This document shows, piece after piece, positions 1 to 8,000 of a DNA stretch of 64,000 bases. Each line of letters opens with the position of its first letter. The first letter of the stretch is position 1. Origin of the DNA: Oscillospiraceae bacterium Marseille-Q3528 (GTDB lineage Bacteria; Bacillota; Clostridia; Lachnospirales; Lachnospiraceae); the NCBI GenBank assembly GCA_018223385.1, contig JAGTTR010000001.1:62001-126000 (forward strand), in the 5' to 3' direction. The notes beneath the pieces were generated by a model, which saw only the letters and a list, made by a program, of their open reading frames with translations, did no database searches and was not told where the DNA came from. Position numbers and translations under genes: made by a program.

Positions 1-61
1 CATAAAGCTCTCTGGCGGACACTGTTTGCGTATCCAAATCTACTTTTACTAATTCCTTCAT
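1..61 (-). CDS. Phage antirepressor (AntA/AntB type), N-terminal 20 codons only
   Basis: Only the first 20 codons are present; the gene runs off the left edge. It starts with ATG at 61 behind an AAGGAG site. The reading MKELVKVDLD followed by QTVSARELY matches the usual N-terminus of phage AntA/AntB-type antirepressors, where a short strand is followed by the 'VSARELY' helix. Such proteins bind or displace the CI-like repressor to induce the lytic cycle. It is the last gene seen in a leftward series that begins at the Cro-like gene at 1221, consistent with an early lytic operon continuing to the left. Confidence 0.6.
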   Translation of the reverse strand, partial: MKELVKVDLDTQTVSARELY

Positions 62-72
62 CGTTCTCCTTC

Positions 73-456
73 CTATTTAATATCCACACTCGGGATGATT
101 CTTTCCGGATAAAATACCAGCTCGTAGTGATACTTGTCCGTACCATTCGGCTCGGTCTGCTCCATCACATAACAAGTCCAGTCATTCAGATAAATGTAAT
201 CCTTGTAATACTTGTCCTCTCCTGTCCGGATGGTCACTACTAGTTCATTATTACTGTTATTGTTCAGGGACATATAGCCCTCCGCCTGAAGCATAATGGT
301 GTCCGTTCTGGCATTGGTCACTGTGATTTTCCGGTAGACATTAAACTCATTTGCCTCCTTGGACAGGTTCGCATTTACCGTATCAGCCGTGGAGCATCCA
401 GCCAGCCCTACTGCCATCATCCCGGCCATCATAATCGCTACAATCTTACTTTTCAT
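73..456 (-). CDS. Small phage lipoprotein
   Basis: A 127-residue predicted lipoprotein. Start chosen at ATG 456 because AAAGGAG lies just upstream; an in-frame ATG at 474 has no such site. Residues 1-20 form a signal peptide (MKSKIVAIMMAGMMAVG) ending in the lipobox LAGC, so the mature protein should be anchored to the outer face of the membrane by its cysteine. The rest is rich in Asn, Thr and Tyr with alternating hydrophobics, suggesting a beta-sandwich. Its role is unknown; superinfection exclusion is one known job of phage lipoproteins, but nothing here proves it. It sits between the antirepressor start and a divergent zinc-ribbon gene. Confidence 0.75.
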   Translation of the reverse strand: MKSKIVAIMMAGMMAVGLAGCSTADTVNANLSKEANEFNVYRKITVTNARTDTIMLQAEGYMSLNNNSNNELVVTIRTGEDKYYKDYIYLNDWTCYVMEQTEPNGTDKYHYELVFYPERIIPSVDIK

Positions 457-484
457 ATTTCTCCTTTGATGCACGGTGGATTCA

Positions 485-513
485 TGGAAATCACCTGCAA
501 TTCGTGCTATACT
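485..513 (+). promoter_or_regulatory. Likely sigma-A promoter for the zinc-ribbon gene
   Basis: TGGAAA (485-490) and TATACT (508-513) are 17 bases apart, ahead of the plus-strand gene at 546. The -35 box is one base from TTGAAA. It lies in the divergent gap next to the lipoprotein gene. Confidence 0.5.
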
Positions 514-545
514 CTCCTTATCTTTAAAAGACTGGAGGTGATATT

Positions 546-776
546 ATGTTTCTGAAGTTCAAAGTTTCCTGTACTTGCAACTGCGAATACACCGTAAACG
601 AAGATGCAAGCGTAGATAAAATCGTGTGTCCCAATTGCGGAATGGAGCATCCATACTCTGCCAAGTTGGTCTCCATTCTCAATATCGCAAAGGAAATACC
701 AGACACCGATTTTCTCTCGGAATGCGTGGAAACAAAAGTTATTCCTTACGGCGAAGATATGAAGAGCTGTCAATAA
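546..776 (+). CDS. Small zinc-ribbon protein
   Basis: A 76-residue protein on the plus strand, opposite to most of the prophage, with a strong GGAGGTGAT site before ATG. Cysteines cluster as CTCNC near residue 10 and CPNCG near residue 29, the pattern of a small zinc ribbon. The rest has no recognisable domain. The last 38 bases overlap the end of the convergent gene at 739-966, so the two mRNAs would be antisense to each other. Its role is unknown; a DNA- or protein-binding accessory role is a guess from the zinc ribbon. Confidence 0.7.
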   Translation: MFLKFKVSCTCNCEYTVNEDASVDKIVCPNCGMEHPYSAKLVSILNIAKEIPDTDFLSECVETKVIPYGEDMKSCQ

Positions 777-966
777 CTAGCTTCATATAGTCAAGAAACC
801 CTTTTGCTTCCGAAGTGGACAGACCATGATCCTCGATTGCTTTTTTGACTTCACCAATCAAGTTGTTTGTGCTCTGTCCTCTTCTGTTAAACAATCGGTA
901 AAATGCTATCCTGTCTATGTTTTTACCCATATACTTCTTGATTGCATCTTCCATAATGTCGGGCAT
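739..966 (-). CDS. Phage protein of unknown function, 75 aa
   Basis: A short, charged, helix-rich protein (starts MPDIMEDAIK) with a good AAGGAAG site ahead of ATG at 966. It has no membrane segment and no known motif that I recognise. It lies directly downstream of the Cro-like gene in the same direction, so it is probably part of the leftward early transcript. Its 3' end overlaps the convergent zinc-ribbon gene. Confidence 0.65.
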   Translation of the reverse strand: MPDIMEDAIKKYMGKNIDRIAFYRLFNRRGQSTNNLIGEVKKAIEDHGLSTSEAKGFLDYMKLVIDSSSYLRRKE

Positions 967-1008
967 TCACTTCACTTCCTTTCCACTCCTTATTGCAAGC
1001 ATTCTGAA

Positions 1009-1221
1009 CTAATCAACAAACTGCTTCACATCCGTACTAAGATAGTCAGCAATCATTACCATAGTGTCTAACTTGGGTTTGCTTTTGTCATTTTTCCAAT
1101 CAGAAAGCAGCATTGGAGAAATGCCTAAATCTGTTGCTACCCGATACGGAGTAATTCCTTTTTTGCTTATAATCTCGCAAAATTTGCCATAGGAATTTCC
1201 ATATTTTCTTTCCTGTTTCAA
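1009..1221 (-). CDS. Cro-like regulator, XRE family, TTG start
   Basis: A 70-residue helix-turn-helix protein of the Cro/CI type. The HTH core runs from about residue 20 (GITPYRVATDLGI) through SPMLLSDWKNDKSKP to the YLSTDVKQF tail. There is no C-terminal domain, as expected for a Cro. The only start that fits is TTG at 1221: AAAGGAG stands eight bases upstream, while the nearby ATG at 1228 is in another frame and gives no protein. It is divergent from the repressor at 1426 across an operator region and should repress it when the lytic branch is taken. Confidence 0.85.
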   Translation of the reverse strand: MKQERKYGNSYGKFCEIISKKGITPYRVATDLGISPMLLSDWKNDKSKPKLDTMVMIADYLSTDVKQFVD

Positions 1222-1248
1222 AATTCATACTCCTTTCCTTAAAAACTA

Positions 1249-1277
1249 TTGAAATTATTAAGGAAACCCGTTATAAT
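1249..1277 (+). promoter_or_regulatory. Rightward promoter towards the repressor gene
   Basis: TTGAAA (1249-1254), 17-base spacer, TATAAT (1272-1277). The spacer contains one inverted operator half-site. Transcription would run right through the leftward promoter and into the repressor gene at 1426 after a leader of about 140 bases. Confidence 0.7.
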
Positions 1278-1347
1278 ACTATCTGTCAGAACAATATATA
1301 ACCAACCAAGAGAACCTAGGTTTTAAGGCTTTCCTTAATCTAGGTCT

Positions 1348-1376
1348 AGTATATTATGGTTTTCTTTAAAAGTCAA
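1348..1376 (-). promoter_or_regulatory. Leftward promoter towards the Cro-like gene
   Basis: On the minus strand TTGACT (1376-1371), 17-base spacer, TATACT (1353-1348). It points at the rightward promoter, so the two are face to face and their transcripts overlap by roughly 55-60 bases. Operator half-sites flank it. Confidence 0.65.
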
Positions 1377-1425
1377 TAACATTTTTAAAGTTTTCCGTAA
1401 TTTTATTTTTTTTGAGGTGATTTTT

Positions 1426-1767
1426 ATGTATGAACATTACCAGAAATTACTAGACGAAAAAGGTCTAAAGAACGCCGATGTATCAAGAGCAACCGGCATT
1501 TCAAACATGACTCTTTCCGATTGGAAGCATGGGAAGACAAAACCCAAAACAGAAACAATGCAGAAATTGGCCGATTGTTTGGAAGTATCAGTTGATTATC
1601 TCGTGAATGGCGAAGAAAAAGAAATCCCGATTTCAGTGCAGGCTGATCTGTGGATTTCCATCAGAAACGATAAGGAACTTTTAAACGCATTGGAAAAATA
1701 TATGAAACTATCAGATAGAAAGAAAAAGCACGTCATTGATACTATCGACGTGCTTAGTGAGGTGTAG
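1426..1767 (+). CDS. CI-like repressor, XRE family
   Basis: A 113-residue protein with an N-terminal HTH (residues about 10-65: NADVSRATGISNMTLSDW, then the CLEVSVDYLV tail) and a short helical C-terminal part (LLNALEKYMKLSDRKKKHVI) that probably dimerises. The start at ATG 1426 is preferred to the upstream GTG because GAGGTGA sits five bases before it. It lacks a LexA-like peptidase domain, so its removal on induction would need an antirepressor rather than self-cleavage. It is divergent from the Cro-like gene and downstream of an operator-rich region. Confidence 0.85.
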   Translation: MYEHYQKLLDEKGLKNADVSRATGISNMTLSDWKHGKTKPKTETMQKLADCLEVSVDYLVNGEEKEIPISVQADLWISIRNDKELLNALEKYMKLSDRKKKHVIDTIDVLSEV

Positions 1768-1769
1768 CT

Positions 1770-1871
1770 ATGGAAAAGCGAATGATTAGATGTGATAACA
1801 TTTCAAGCGAAAGAATAGAATGGTCTAAAGATGAACCTCCGATTCATCCCGACACAACACCCAGCAATTAA
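1770..1871 (+). CDS. Possible 33-aa protein behind the repressor
   Basis: An ATG two bases after the repressor stop, with GAGGTG overlapping the repressor's last codons as ribosome site, opens 33 codons (MEKRMIRCDN...). It would be translationally coupled to the repressor. The 3' half is antisense to the convergent gene at 1825-2022. No motif is recognised and chance is not excluded. Confidence 0.35.
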   Translation: MEKRMIRCDNISSERIEWSKDEPPIHPDTTPSN

Positions 1872-2022
1872 TCCCATCATTTTCCGGGGAAAACATTACA
1901 AAATAGGCTCTTTTCAATAAAGCATTTTTTTCCTCTTCTGTCTTTGCAATAGCCACACATTGAACGGAGCCTATATTATTCATATCGAACACGCTGATTC
2001 CAGCGCTTTTATTCTTCTCCAT
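1825..2022 (-). CDS. Small phage protein of unknown function, SOS-promoter operon
   Basis: A 65-residue protein (starts MEKNKSAGIS) with GGAGG eight bases before ATG. It has a mixed alpha/beta composition and no recognised motif. Its start overlaps the end of the 44-codon gene at 2009-2143, so both are read from the LexA-box promoter at 2188-2216. It converges on the repressor gene and could be made when the SOS response is on. By position it could be an induction factor, but that is inference only. Confidence 0.6.
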   Translation of the reverse strand: MEKNKSAGISVFDMNNIGSVQCVAIAKTEEEKNALLKRAYFVMFSPENDGINCWVLCRDESEVHL

Positions 2023-2143
2023 CCTCTTTATCCTCCTTTGAAATGTCTATAGTCAGTTTGTAGATATATATAAGTATATCACAACTTTTGATATTTTTAA
2101 CAGCTTCAATAATCATTTTCCTGTAATCTTCTTTTTCGTACAC
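2009..2143 (-). CDS. 44-aa phage protein, GTG start, first gene after the SOS promoter
   Basis: GTG at 2143 follows GGGGGAGG at seven bases and opens 44 codons (VYEKEDYRKM ... DKEDGEE). The ATG two bases upstream of it gives only ten codons and stops. The sequence is an amphipathic helix (MIIEAVKNIKSCDILIYIYKL) with an acidic tail, like the small helical proteins often encoded near phage switch genes. It is the first gene behind the LexA-box promoter and overlaps the next gene by 14 bases. Its function is unknown. Confidence 0.6.
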   Translation of the reverse strand: MYEKEDYRKMIIEAVKNIKSCDILIYIYKLTIDISKEDKEDGEE

Positions 2144-2187
2144 ATAAATTCCTCCCCCATTCCGCACTTTGTGGTAGCGATACAAAA

Positions 2188-2216
2188 ATTATAGAACATA
2201 CGTTCTTCTTTGTCAA
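2188..2216 (-). promoter_or_regulatory. LexA/DinR-box promoter (SOS-type)
   Basis: On the minus strand TTGACA (2216-2211), exactly 17 bases, then TATAAT (2193-2188). The spacer contains GAACATACGTTC (2194-2205), a perfect match to the Gram-positive LexA consensus GAACNNNNGTTC and adjacent to the -10 box. LexA bound here would block the promoter until DNA damage. It drives the small genes at 2143 and 2022. Confidence 0.8.
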
Positions 2217-2269
2217 TTGAATATGTCGGATTATAAGGCATTATAAAGAATCGTGTCATTTTGTTTATA

Positions 2270-2296
2270 TTGACAAAATACATGAAATTTTATAAG
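2270..2296 (+). promoter_or_regulatory. Probable promoter of the second repressor gene
   Basis: TTGACA (2270-2275) with TATAAG (2291-2296) 15 bases on, or TAAGAT (2293-2298) at 17. It lies about 115 bases ahead of the gene at 2412 and back to back with the LexA-box promoter. Confidence 0.45.
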
Positions 2297-2308
2297 ATTT
2301 TTGATATG

Positions 2309-2340
2309 GAGGGTGCTGCTTCCAAAAAAGTAGCACCCTC
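2309..2340 (+). other. Leader hairpin before the second repressor
   Basis: GAGGGTGCT (2309-2317) pairs with AGCACCCTC (2332-2340) around an A-rich loop. No T run follows on either strand, so it does not look like a terminator. It would lie in the 5' leader of the repressor mRNA. Confidence 0.5.
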
Positions 2341-2411
2341 TACCGGAAGTTGAATCATCCCCTTTCGAGGATAAAATAATTATACTGATATTTTAAGATG
2401 AGGGAAATGCC

Positions 2412-3200
2412 ATGAAAAAAGAAAAACTTGTTAAAATTTCAAAAGAATTGGTATCAGATGGTAAGACGCCCATACAGAACCTCAGAAGGAACCTTTCTAT
2501 GTACATATCTTCCCCGGGAATTACATTGAAAGACATTTCCGACGGAGCGGATATTTCGTTTGACACACTTAAGAATTTGATATACCAGAACACCAGAGAT
2601 TGCAAATTGTCCACAGTCGTATCTATCGCCAAGGCGCTTGAAGTAACTGTGGATGAGTTGGTCGGCGCGAACACTTTTTCAGAAGAAGACAAAGAATGTA
2701 TAGATATGTTTCGGGATATGCCAGAATATTACCAGCATTTTATCAGATGGTTCATCAAGAGACAATACCAGCTGCTGCACAATAATTTTCGGGACTATGT
2801 GAAAGCAATCCCTGTCGTTTCTTTGGAGGAAAATAATGACGGAACATTGCACCTTTCCAAGCAGTTTGCGACGCTGGATATAACCACTGTTCCTAAGAAT
2901 TTAAAGGCTCAAATATTTATGGGGATATCCTTGAACACAAACAACTATATGCCGTTTTACAGCGATTATGACACCGTTTTGATTGCCAATGATCGCCCGC
3001 CAAAAGCAAACGAAAATAGTGTGATCATTTATGGGAATAATGTATTCATCGCGCGCAGAAATACTTGTAAAAACAAAAATGGGAAATACGAATACGCAAG
3101 CATACGCGACAAAAGATTCCTCTGTTCAGAAGAAGATATCGATGACATTATCGGTTATATCGTTTATGTTTTGCCTCCCACAAGAAGTAGTCAAAACTGA
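2412..3200 (+). CDS. Repressor with HTH and degenerate LexA-like domain
   Basis: A 262-residue protein. The N-terminal part (about residues 25-85: ITLKDISDGADISFDTLKNL, then KALEVTVDELV) is an XRE-type HTH. The C-terminal part (about 165-255) keeps the outline of the S24/LexA fold: MPFYSDYDTVLI corresponds to the 'DSMxPxxxDGD' strand and VIIYGNNVFIARR to the strand that carries the catalytic lysine, ending in IIGYIVYVLPP. At the expected catalytic serine I read Tyr/Asn and at the lysine Ala/Arg, so self-cleavage is probably lost. It may be controlled by one of the antirepressors. GAGGG lies seven bases before ATG. Its 3' end overlaps the convergent gene at 3191. Confidence 0.75.
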   Translation: MKKEKLVKISKELVSDGKTPIQNLRRNLSMYISSPGITLKDISDGADISFDTLKNLIYQNTRDCKLSTVVSIAKALEVTVDELVGANTFSEEDKECIDMFRDMPEYYQHFIRWFIKRQYQLLHNNFRDYVKAIPVVSLEENNDGTLHLSKQFATLDITTVPKNLKAQIFMGISLNTNNYMPFYSDYDTVLIANDRPPKANENSVIIYGNNVFIARRNTCKNKNGKYEYASIRDKRFLCSEEDIDDIIGYIVYVLPPTRSSQN

Positions 3201-3646
3201 CTACTTCTTGTAAACCATGTGTATTTTGGATACTGTTCTCCAAATAATTTGTGTCTAAGGAAATCGTCGGCTATTATGCACAGAACGCTCAAAAAAGACC
3301 ACAGAACGCTATACGGCAGGCATATTTGCCCCATGATGTTAAATGGCATTCCGGAATAATCCCATACATTCCATCCTAATGCTAAATTCACAATACATCC
3401 TGTTATGAATTCGAGAGATGTGATTATGGCAGATCCTATTAAAGCCTGCTCCCATATCGGCATGTCCCAAGGAATCACTTCATTTATTGCACCAACACTT
3501 ACAAAGCAGATTCCCCCAAGAAAAAACATCGTCCAATGCGTTTTTCCTCTCCATGCCAATTCAATGCATATGTATAACCATCCACCAATTCCACATAATA
3601 TTAAATTTCTAACCAGCTGCTTCAACGGAATTCTTGATATTTTCAA
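3191..3646 (-). CDS. Multi-span membrane protein (putative ABC-transporter permease-like, CmpB family)
   Basis: A protein of about 150 residues with four or five hydrophobic spans (NLILCGIGGWLYICIEL, WTMFFLGGICFVSVGAI, ALIGSAIITSLEFITG, YSVLWSFLSVLCII) and the Glu-Phe-containing third span typical of small membrane proteins annotated as putative ABC-transporter type IV permeases (CmpB family). The TTG at 3646 would overlap the upstream gene by 38 bases and has no clear ribosome site; a start a few codons later is possible. It is the last gene of the late transcript and looks like a lysogenic-conversion cargo gene. Substrate unknown. Confidence 0.6.
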   Translation of the reverse strand: MKISRIPLKQLVRNLILCGIGGWLYICIELAWRGKTHWTMFFLGGICFVSVGAINEVIPWDMPIWEQALIGSAIITSLEFITGCIVNLALGWNVWDYSGMPFNIMGQICLPYSVLWSFLSVLCIIADDFLRHKLFGEQYPKYTWFTRSSQF

Positions 3647-4313
3647 TGTAATCTTTCAGTACCTCTGATTGATATTGCTCCGGCACGTCTGCACCGTAAT
3701 AGATTTCCTGCAAGGCTTCTTTGTCAGAGACCTCCTGAATCCACATATTGATGCTGTTACAATACGTCCGATGATACCCTATCCAAAACATGGTCTGCTG
3801 CACGATAAGGCCGATTTCATCCGGCGTGTAATACCGGCACGGTTTGCCGTCCTCATGATATGCAATCTTCTGCTCCCCAGCAGTGACCGCGGCCTGGCTC
3901 CCGATCAGGTTAATCTGGTCATTGGCGGTCAAAGAAAAATGCTCCACGCCGCCCGGAAGCCGCACGTCGACACCCTTGGCAATGGTCTGCTCACAGGCGG
4001 CACTCACTTCCTGCTTCTTGGCCATTTTAAGCTCATCAAGGGTAGGTTCATAGACCGGCTCTGGTTCTGGTTCTGCAGGCGGTTCGTACACGCTTCCGTC
4101 ATTTGACAGGATGTACCCGTTTTCAAGGGTCTGATATACGGTTCCATAGCCACTGTAGGAACCAAACACATTACCAGCATCGTTGGCAAGTTTAAACTCC
4201 ACCAGCTGCTCTGCTGCTGGAACGTCTCCGTCAAAAGTGAGCACCACCCTATTGGAGCCATCTGGATAACATCTGCCTGTTGTAATCTCTTCATTCTTTA
4301 AAATAATATTCAA
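3609..4313 (-). CDS. Tail-tip accessory protein (DUF4376-like)
   Basis: A 234-residue protein. Residues 1-75 look like a small beta domain (MNIILKNEEITTGRCYPDGS). A linker rich in Pro and Glu (PPAEPEPEPVYEP) follows at about 77-90. The C-terminal part (about 95-225) begins with KMAKKQEVSAACEQTIAKGVD and contains SLTANDQINLIGSQAAV, the pattern of the DUF4376 domain found next to phage tail-fibre genes. It probably belongs to the distal tail or helps fibre assembly. It follows the receptor-tip gene by 16 bases. Confidence 0.65.
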   Translation of the reverse strand: MNIILKNEEITTGRCYPDGSNRVVLTFDGDVPAAEQLVEFKLANDAGNVFGSYSGYGTVYQTLENGYILSNDGSVYEPPAEPEPEPVYEPTLDELKMAKKQEVSAACEQTIAKGVDVRLPGGVEHFSLTANDQINLIGSQAAVTAGEQKIAYHEDGKPCRYYTPDEIGLIVQQTMFWIGYHRTYCNSINMWIQEVSDKEALQEIYYGADVPEQYQSEVLKDYIENIKNSVEAAG

Positions 4314-4329
4314 AATCCGGCTCTCCTTT

Positions 4330-4863
4330 TTATTTTATTGTGACATTTTCATTTTTTGCGTACAAAACATCCACTGTCGGCGTACATTTATATGCAGCCG
4401 ACGATGTGTTCCTTATTTTTATAGTCAACTTTCCACTCCCTGGGTTGAACCTAGCGGCCTGTATCACAACTGGTCCATCTGTTCCTCCGAAACCACTTAT
4501 TCCAATGCATGTATATCCGTCATGCGTTGTGGGGGCCATGGTTAATGTTATACTAGTGTTAGCTCCCACATTTGTTTCCGGGAAAGATTTTCCTGTTTCT
4601 TTTATTACTATTTTTTTTGAATCTGTTTTTTCGAACCCATCTTTTATACCAGTAGCAGACGCCCAAAACTCATCATCTGTGGTTGCCATTATCTCATCGT
4701 AAGTCTTTACTCTTTTCCCCTTTATCTTGTTCCATATAGCGGAAAACAATGTGGCAAATGTTACTTTTTTTGTTGATGCAGGAGAAGATTCCGCTTCTGC
4801 AAACATGCTACTGTCAGACAAAGTTGTGTTTTCTTCAAGCTTTGATATCGGTATTCCAGCCAT
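4330..4863 (-). CDS. Putative tail-fibre tip / receptor-binding protein
   Basis: A 177-residue protein. Residues 1-45 (GIPISKLEENTTLSDSSMF) are the short attachment segment often found at the start of phage fibre proteins. The C-terminal 100 residues (from about TGKSFPETNVGANTSITL) are Ser/Thr/Gly-rich with alternating hydrophobics, fitting a beta-sandwich tip. The start overlaps the stop of the preceding gene (ATGG/TAATG type). A host-surface binding role is inferred from place and composition. Confidence 0.55.
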   Translation of the reverse strand: MAGIPISKLEENTTLSDSSMFAEAESSPASTKKVTFATLFSAIWNKIKGKRVKTYDEIMATTDDEFWASATGIKDGFEKTDSKKIVIKETGKSFPETNVGANTSITLTMAPTTHDGYTCIGISGFGGTDGPVVIQAARFNPGSGKLTIKIRNTSSAAYKCTPTVDVLYAKNENVTIK

Positions 4864-5096
4864 TAATTCTCCACATCCTTTCTCGAAGCCTTTGCTTCTT
4901 CTTCGTATTGCATCTTTTCATTTTCTATAATACGCTTTGCCACAAGTAACACATCATCGTGCAGATTTTTTACTATCGGCTCCATCAAATATGCTGGAAG
5001 CGCAGAATTCTGACATATGGAATATAAGGCGTTCTTAAAATCATCCATAACCACAGAAATCGGTTTTTCTGGTATCTTTTCTCTTCCATTCATCAT
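4863..5096 (-). CDS. Small phage tail-region protein, 77 aa
   Basis: A helical protein (MMNGREKIPEKPISVVMDDF ...) with a charged C-terminal helix. It sits between the large fibre gene and the tip gene with overlapping or touching ends, so it is translated in concert with them. Similar short proteins are frequent at this place in Firmicutes siphoviruses; the role is not known. A chaperone-like role would fit but is not shown. Confidence 0.6.
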   Translation of the reverse strand: MMNGREKIPEKPISVVMDDFKNALYSICQNSALPAYLMEPIVKNLHDDVLLVAKRIIENEKMQYEEEAKASRKDVEN

Positions 5097-8000
5097 TTAC
5101 CCTCCCCTTCATACAACTTCTTCCAAACACGATTTAACATTCCGTCCATTCTACGAACATTTTTATTCATGTATTGCAAAGTTCCTACAACGTCTGATAT
5201 TAAGTCTATATATGACATTGAAAAATATCCGCGATCATCTTCTCTTACGAGGCCCCAATCGGCAGCAAGCGGCCTAGAGTCTTGTGCAATAAATCCATGA
5301 TGTATTTCTTCATCATTGCTTGATCGCCACCGAAATTGAACCGGTTTAAGATTCATGCAGAGATCATACGACTTTTTCAATTCCAATTTGGAAATGTCTT
5401 TTTTCATTCTCTTGTCTGACGCATCTTCAAACGTGCACCAGACCTTACAGTAATTGGTCTGATATTGCCCTATGTTAATCATGTTTCCTCCAGCATTTAG
5501 CATTATGTTCGATGAATTTTCATAATGCTGCAAAATGCCATAACTGAGGCTTTTATCATAAGCAAGACCAATTCCTCCTGCGTTCGGCAGGTATACACCG
5601 TGCGTGGTATCTCCGAGCGTTATTCCGTCTGCAGCAACCGTCATTCCGCCGATGACAGCGTTTGATGCATTCAGTGATATGACAACCCTGTTATTACTAT
5701 CCAGAAGGCGCATAGACGTTCCCGTGCTTCCACCGAGCGTCAACTGATTTCCGATGATTTGGTTTGCTTTTATTACGGCAGTAGATATCGTATTCTCAGT
5801 TATCGTAGTAATCTCATTTTCCGTTGGAATTTGGCTAATAACCTCATTCTTAGCACTCGATACATCGCTTTTGCTGGCCACATTCCCAGTTCCGGTAACA
5901 TCGCTCCATGCAATTTTGGTTCCTGGTGGGAGTGTGACTCCATTTTTCGTCCACGCTCCAATCACATTTCCATCAGAATCCAGCACGTTCAGAATCCCAT
6001 ACCCATTTCCAGGTCCGCCAAGTTTTAAAACTCCTCCTTTGGCGTATGTGAAACTGATGAACAGTTGATCTCCTTCTTTGTATATTCCTTTAACGGTTCC
6101 ATTCCCGGTCAGAAGATCAAAAACCTCATCTGATGTAAGCGCCGTTGTGTCATTTACGACCGCAACAGAAGCCGTATCCATTTGGTATACAGTTCCACCA
6201 GACGCATAAAGCGTACACCTAAAAGATGTTACCTTTGATGCGAAGCCAATGTAATTACCATCTTCTGTTAAAATGGACTGCCCATCCTCTGTCGTCAATG
6301 CACTATATGGATAATTTACAACGCTTGTCTCATCGTCTTGGCTGACATAAACTGTTGAATAATTGGATCCATCAGATGTCTCTTCAATTACAAATCTACC
6401 GGCATATGGCATTCTTTGTTCCGAAGCCCCGTCTCTATAAAAAGCGGAAAATTTAACTTCCGATGGGGAAAAATTTCCATCCGTCTGTCTGCTGATTACT
6501 ACAGCTGACTGCTCAATGAAATATGTCCTTCCTGTGGATGTAAGACCTTGCTTTGCTTTGGATACACTAAATCTCTTGGCTGCCGTCTCTATACCCAGAT
6601 AGTTTGCCGTGATATCAACCCATCCAGTATCTTCTGTTAGCCCAGTTATTGTGTATATCTTTTTTGTACTATCCCAGTTTCCGGAAACACCATCTGATTT
6701 TGCAAATGTAAATGTGCAAATAGATGTTACATCTGAGCTTCCATAAACGACAGTTACACCAGTTTGGCAATCAGTCAAATCCGGGTCGCTTCCATCGGAA
6801 TTTGACGGCACACCCTGAAACTCATTAGATAATGTAACGGCCAGCGCTTTGGCTTTTTCAACATCTTCTTTTGTAGCTACCGACTGACCGCCAATACTTA
6901 TGCTTTGCGCATTTATAACCACGTTGCCGGTATCAAAATCCACAAGGAAAATAACATTTCCCAAGCTATCTTTCACTTGTATAGATCCAGCATCAATATA
7001 ATCCGCGTTAATCCCTTCCGCATAAAGCAATCTCGTTATTGTTGTGCCGTCCAAAGTGAACCCATACGGATATGTCTTTCCTCCATCATTCGATACCCCG
7101 ATGGCATCCGATGTAAGCTTTATCACGTTTTTAGATTCTTTAAGCGTTGGCTTGTCATGCAGATATGATATCGTACTACCATCCGGCTGAATTTCTGGAG
7201 TAGAATACATGCCGGAGCTATCCGCAAGCTTTCCGGCAAGATCCTCTATCGCTTTTTCTCTTTCTGTTTTTTCTTCCTTTAGAGCTTTTTTAATAGCAAT
7301 ATAGTTCTTGGTCGTTTCGGAATATTGTACACTTTTCTTTTCCCCTGGAGATTGTGCCCCGCACGTCAATGTTTGTGAGTTCCCCAGGGAAAAAACTGTG
7401 CTCGTAATGATCCCCCGGTATACAGAACCTTTTCTGTTTGTGACGATCATAATGTCGCCCGCCTCTATGGCCGGATTGCTCAATGAAGATGCATCCATTG
7501 GACGAAACTTTAACCCGACCAGTTTTTGCCCGAGTGCAGACGCTATTGTATGTACATCCGATTCTTCTATCAAATCATTCTGTTCCACCGATAAGACATA
7601 CCCTGTCTCTCCGTAAAAACCAACAGAATCTCCTTCCGTCGGAATCACTTTTACTCCCGTGATTTCAACGTCAGATTCTTCCACGGATGGCGCTCCTATC
7701 AAATGTGACGCATCAATGTTGTGATATGATTTCTCTTCCGGAACGTCGGCAAGTAAATTTTCCTGATCGCACCAAATCAATTCCAGCTGTCCGTCTTTAT
7801 CGCACCTTGCCCATTTGCAAGACAGCTGCGCCACCCATGCTACAACCTGCTGAAAAGTCAGTGCCTCGTCAGATGGCCTGGACTGCACCACCAGTTCGCT
7901 TCCGTCAAAGGTTACTGTTTTCAAGATTACGCCGCAATTTTCGCAAGCATCTCTCAAAATTGCCGCTCTAGTAGCCGGGTATTGCAGTTTGCTTTCAGAA

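Larger units (their letters stand above)
1231..1401. promoter_or_regulatory. Lysogeny-switch operator region
   Basis: The divergent gap between the Cro-like gene and the repressor holds five near-copies of the half-site TTTCCTTAA: 1234-1244, inverted at 1257-1266, 1330-1339, TTTTCTTTAA at 1360-1369, and TTTTCCGTAA at 1391-1400. They overlap both promoters described separately. This is the layout of a repressor/Cro control region. Confidence 0.7.

Noticed and set aside
2309..2340. Transcription terminator between the repressors
   Set aside because: A good stem but no T run on either strand, so it is listed only as a leader hairpin.
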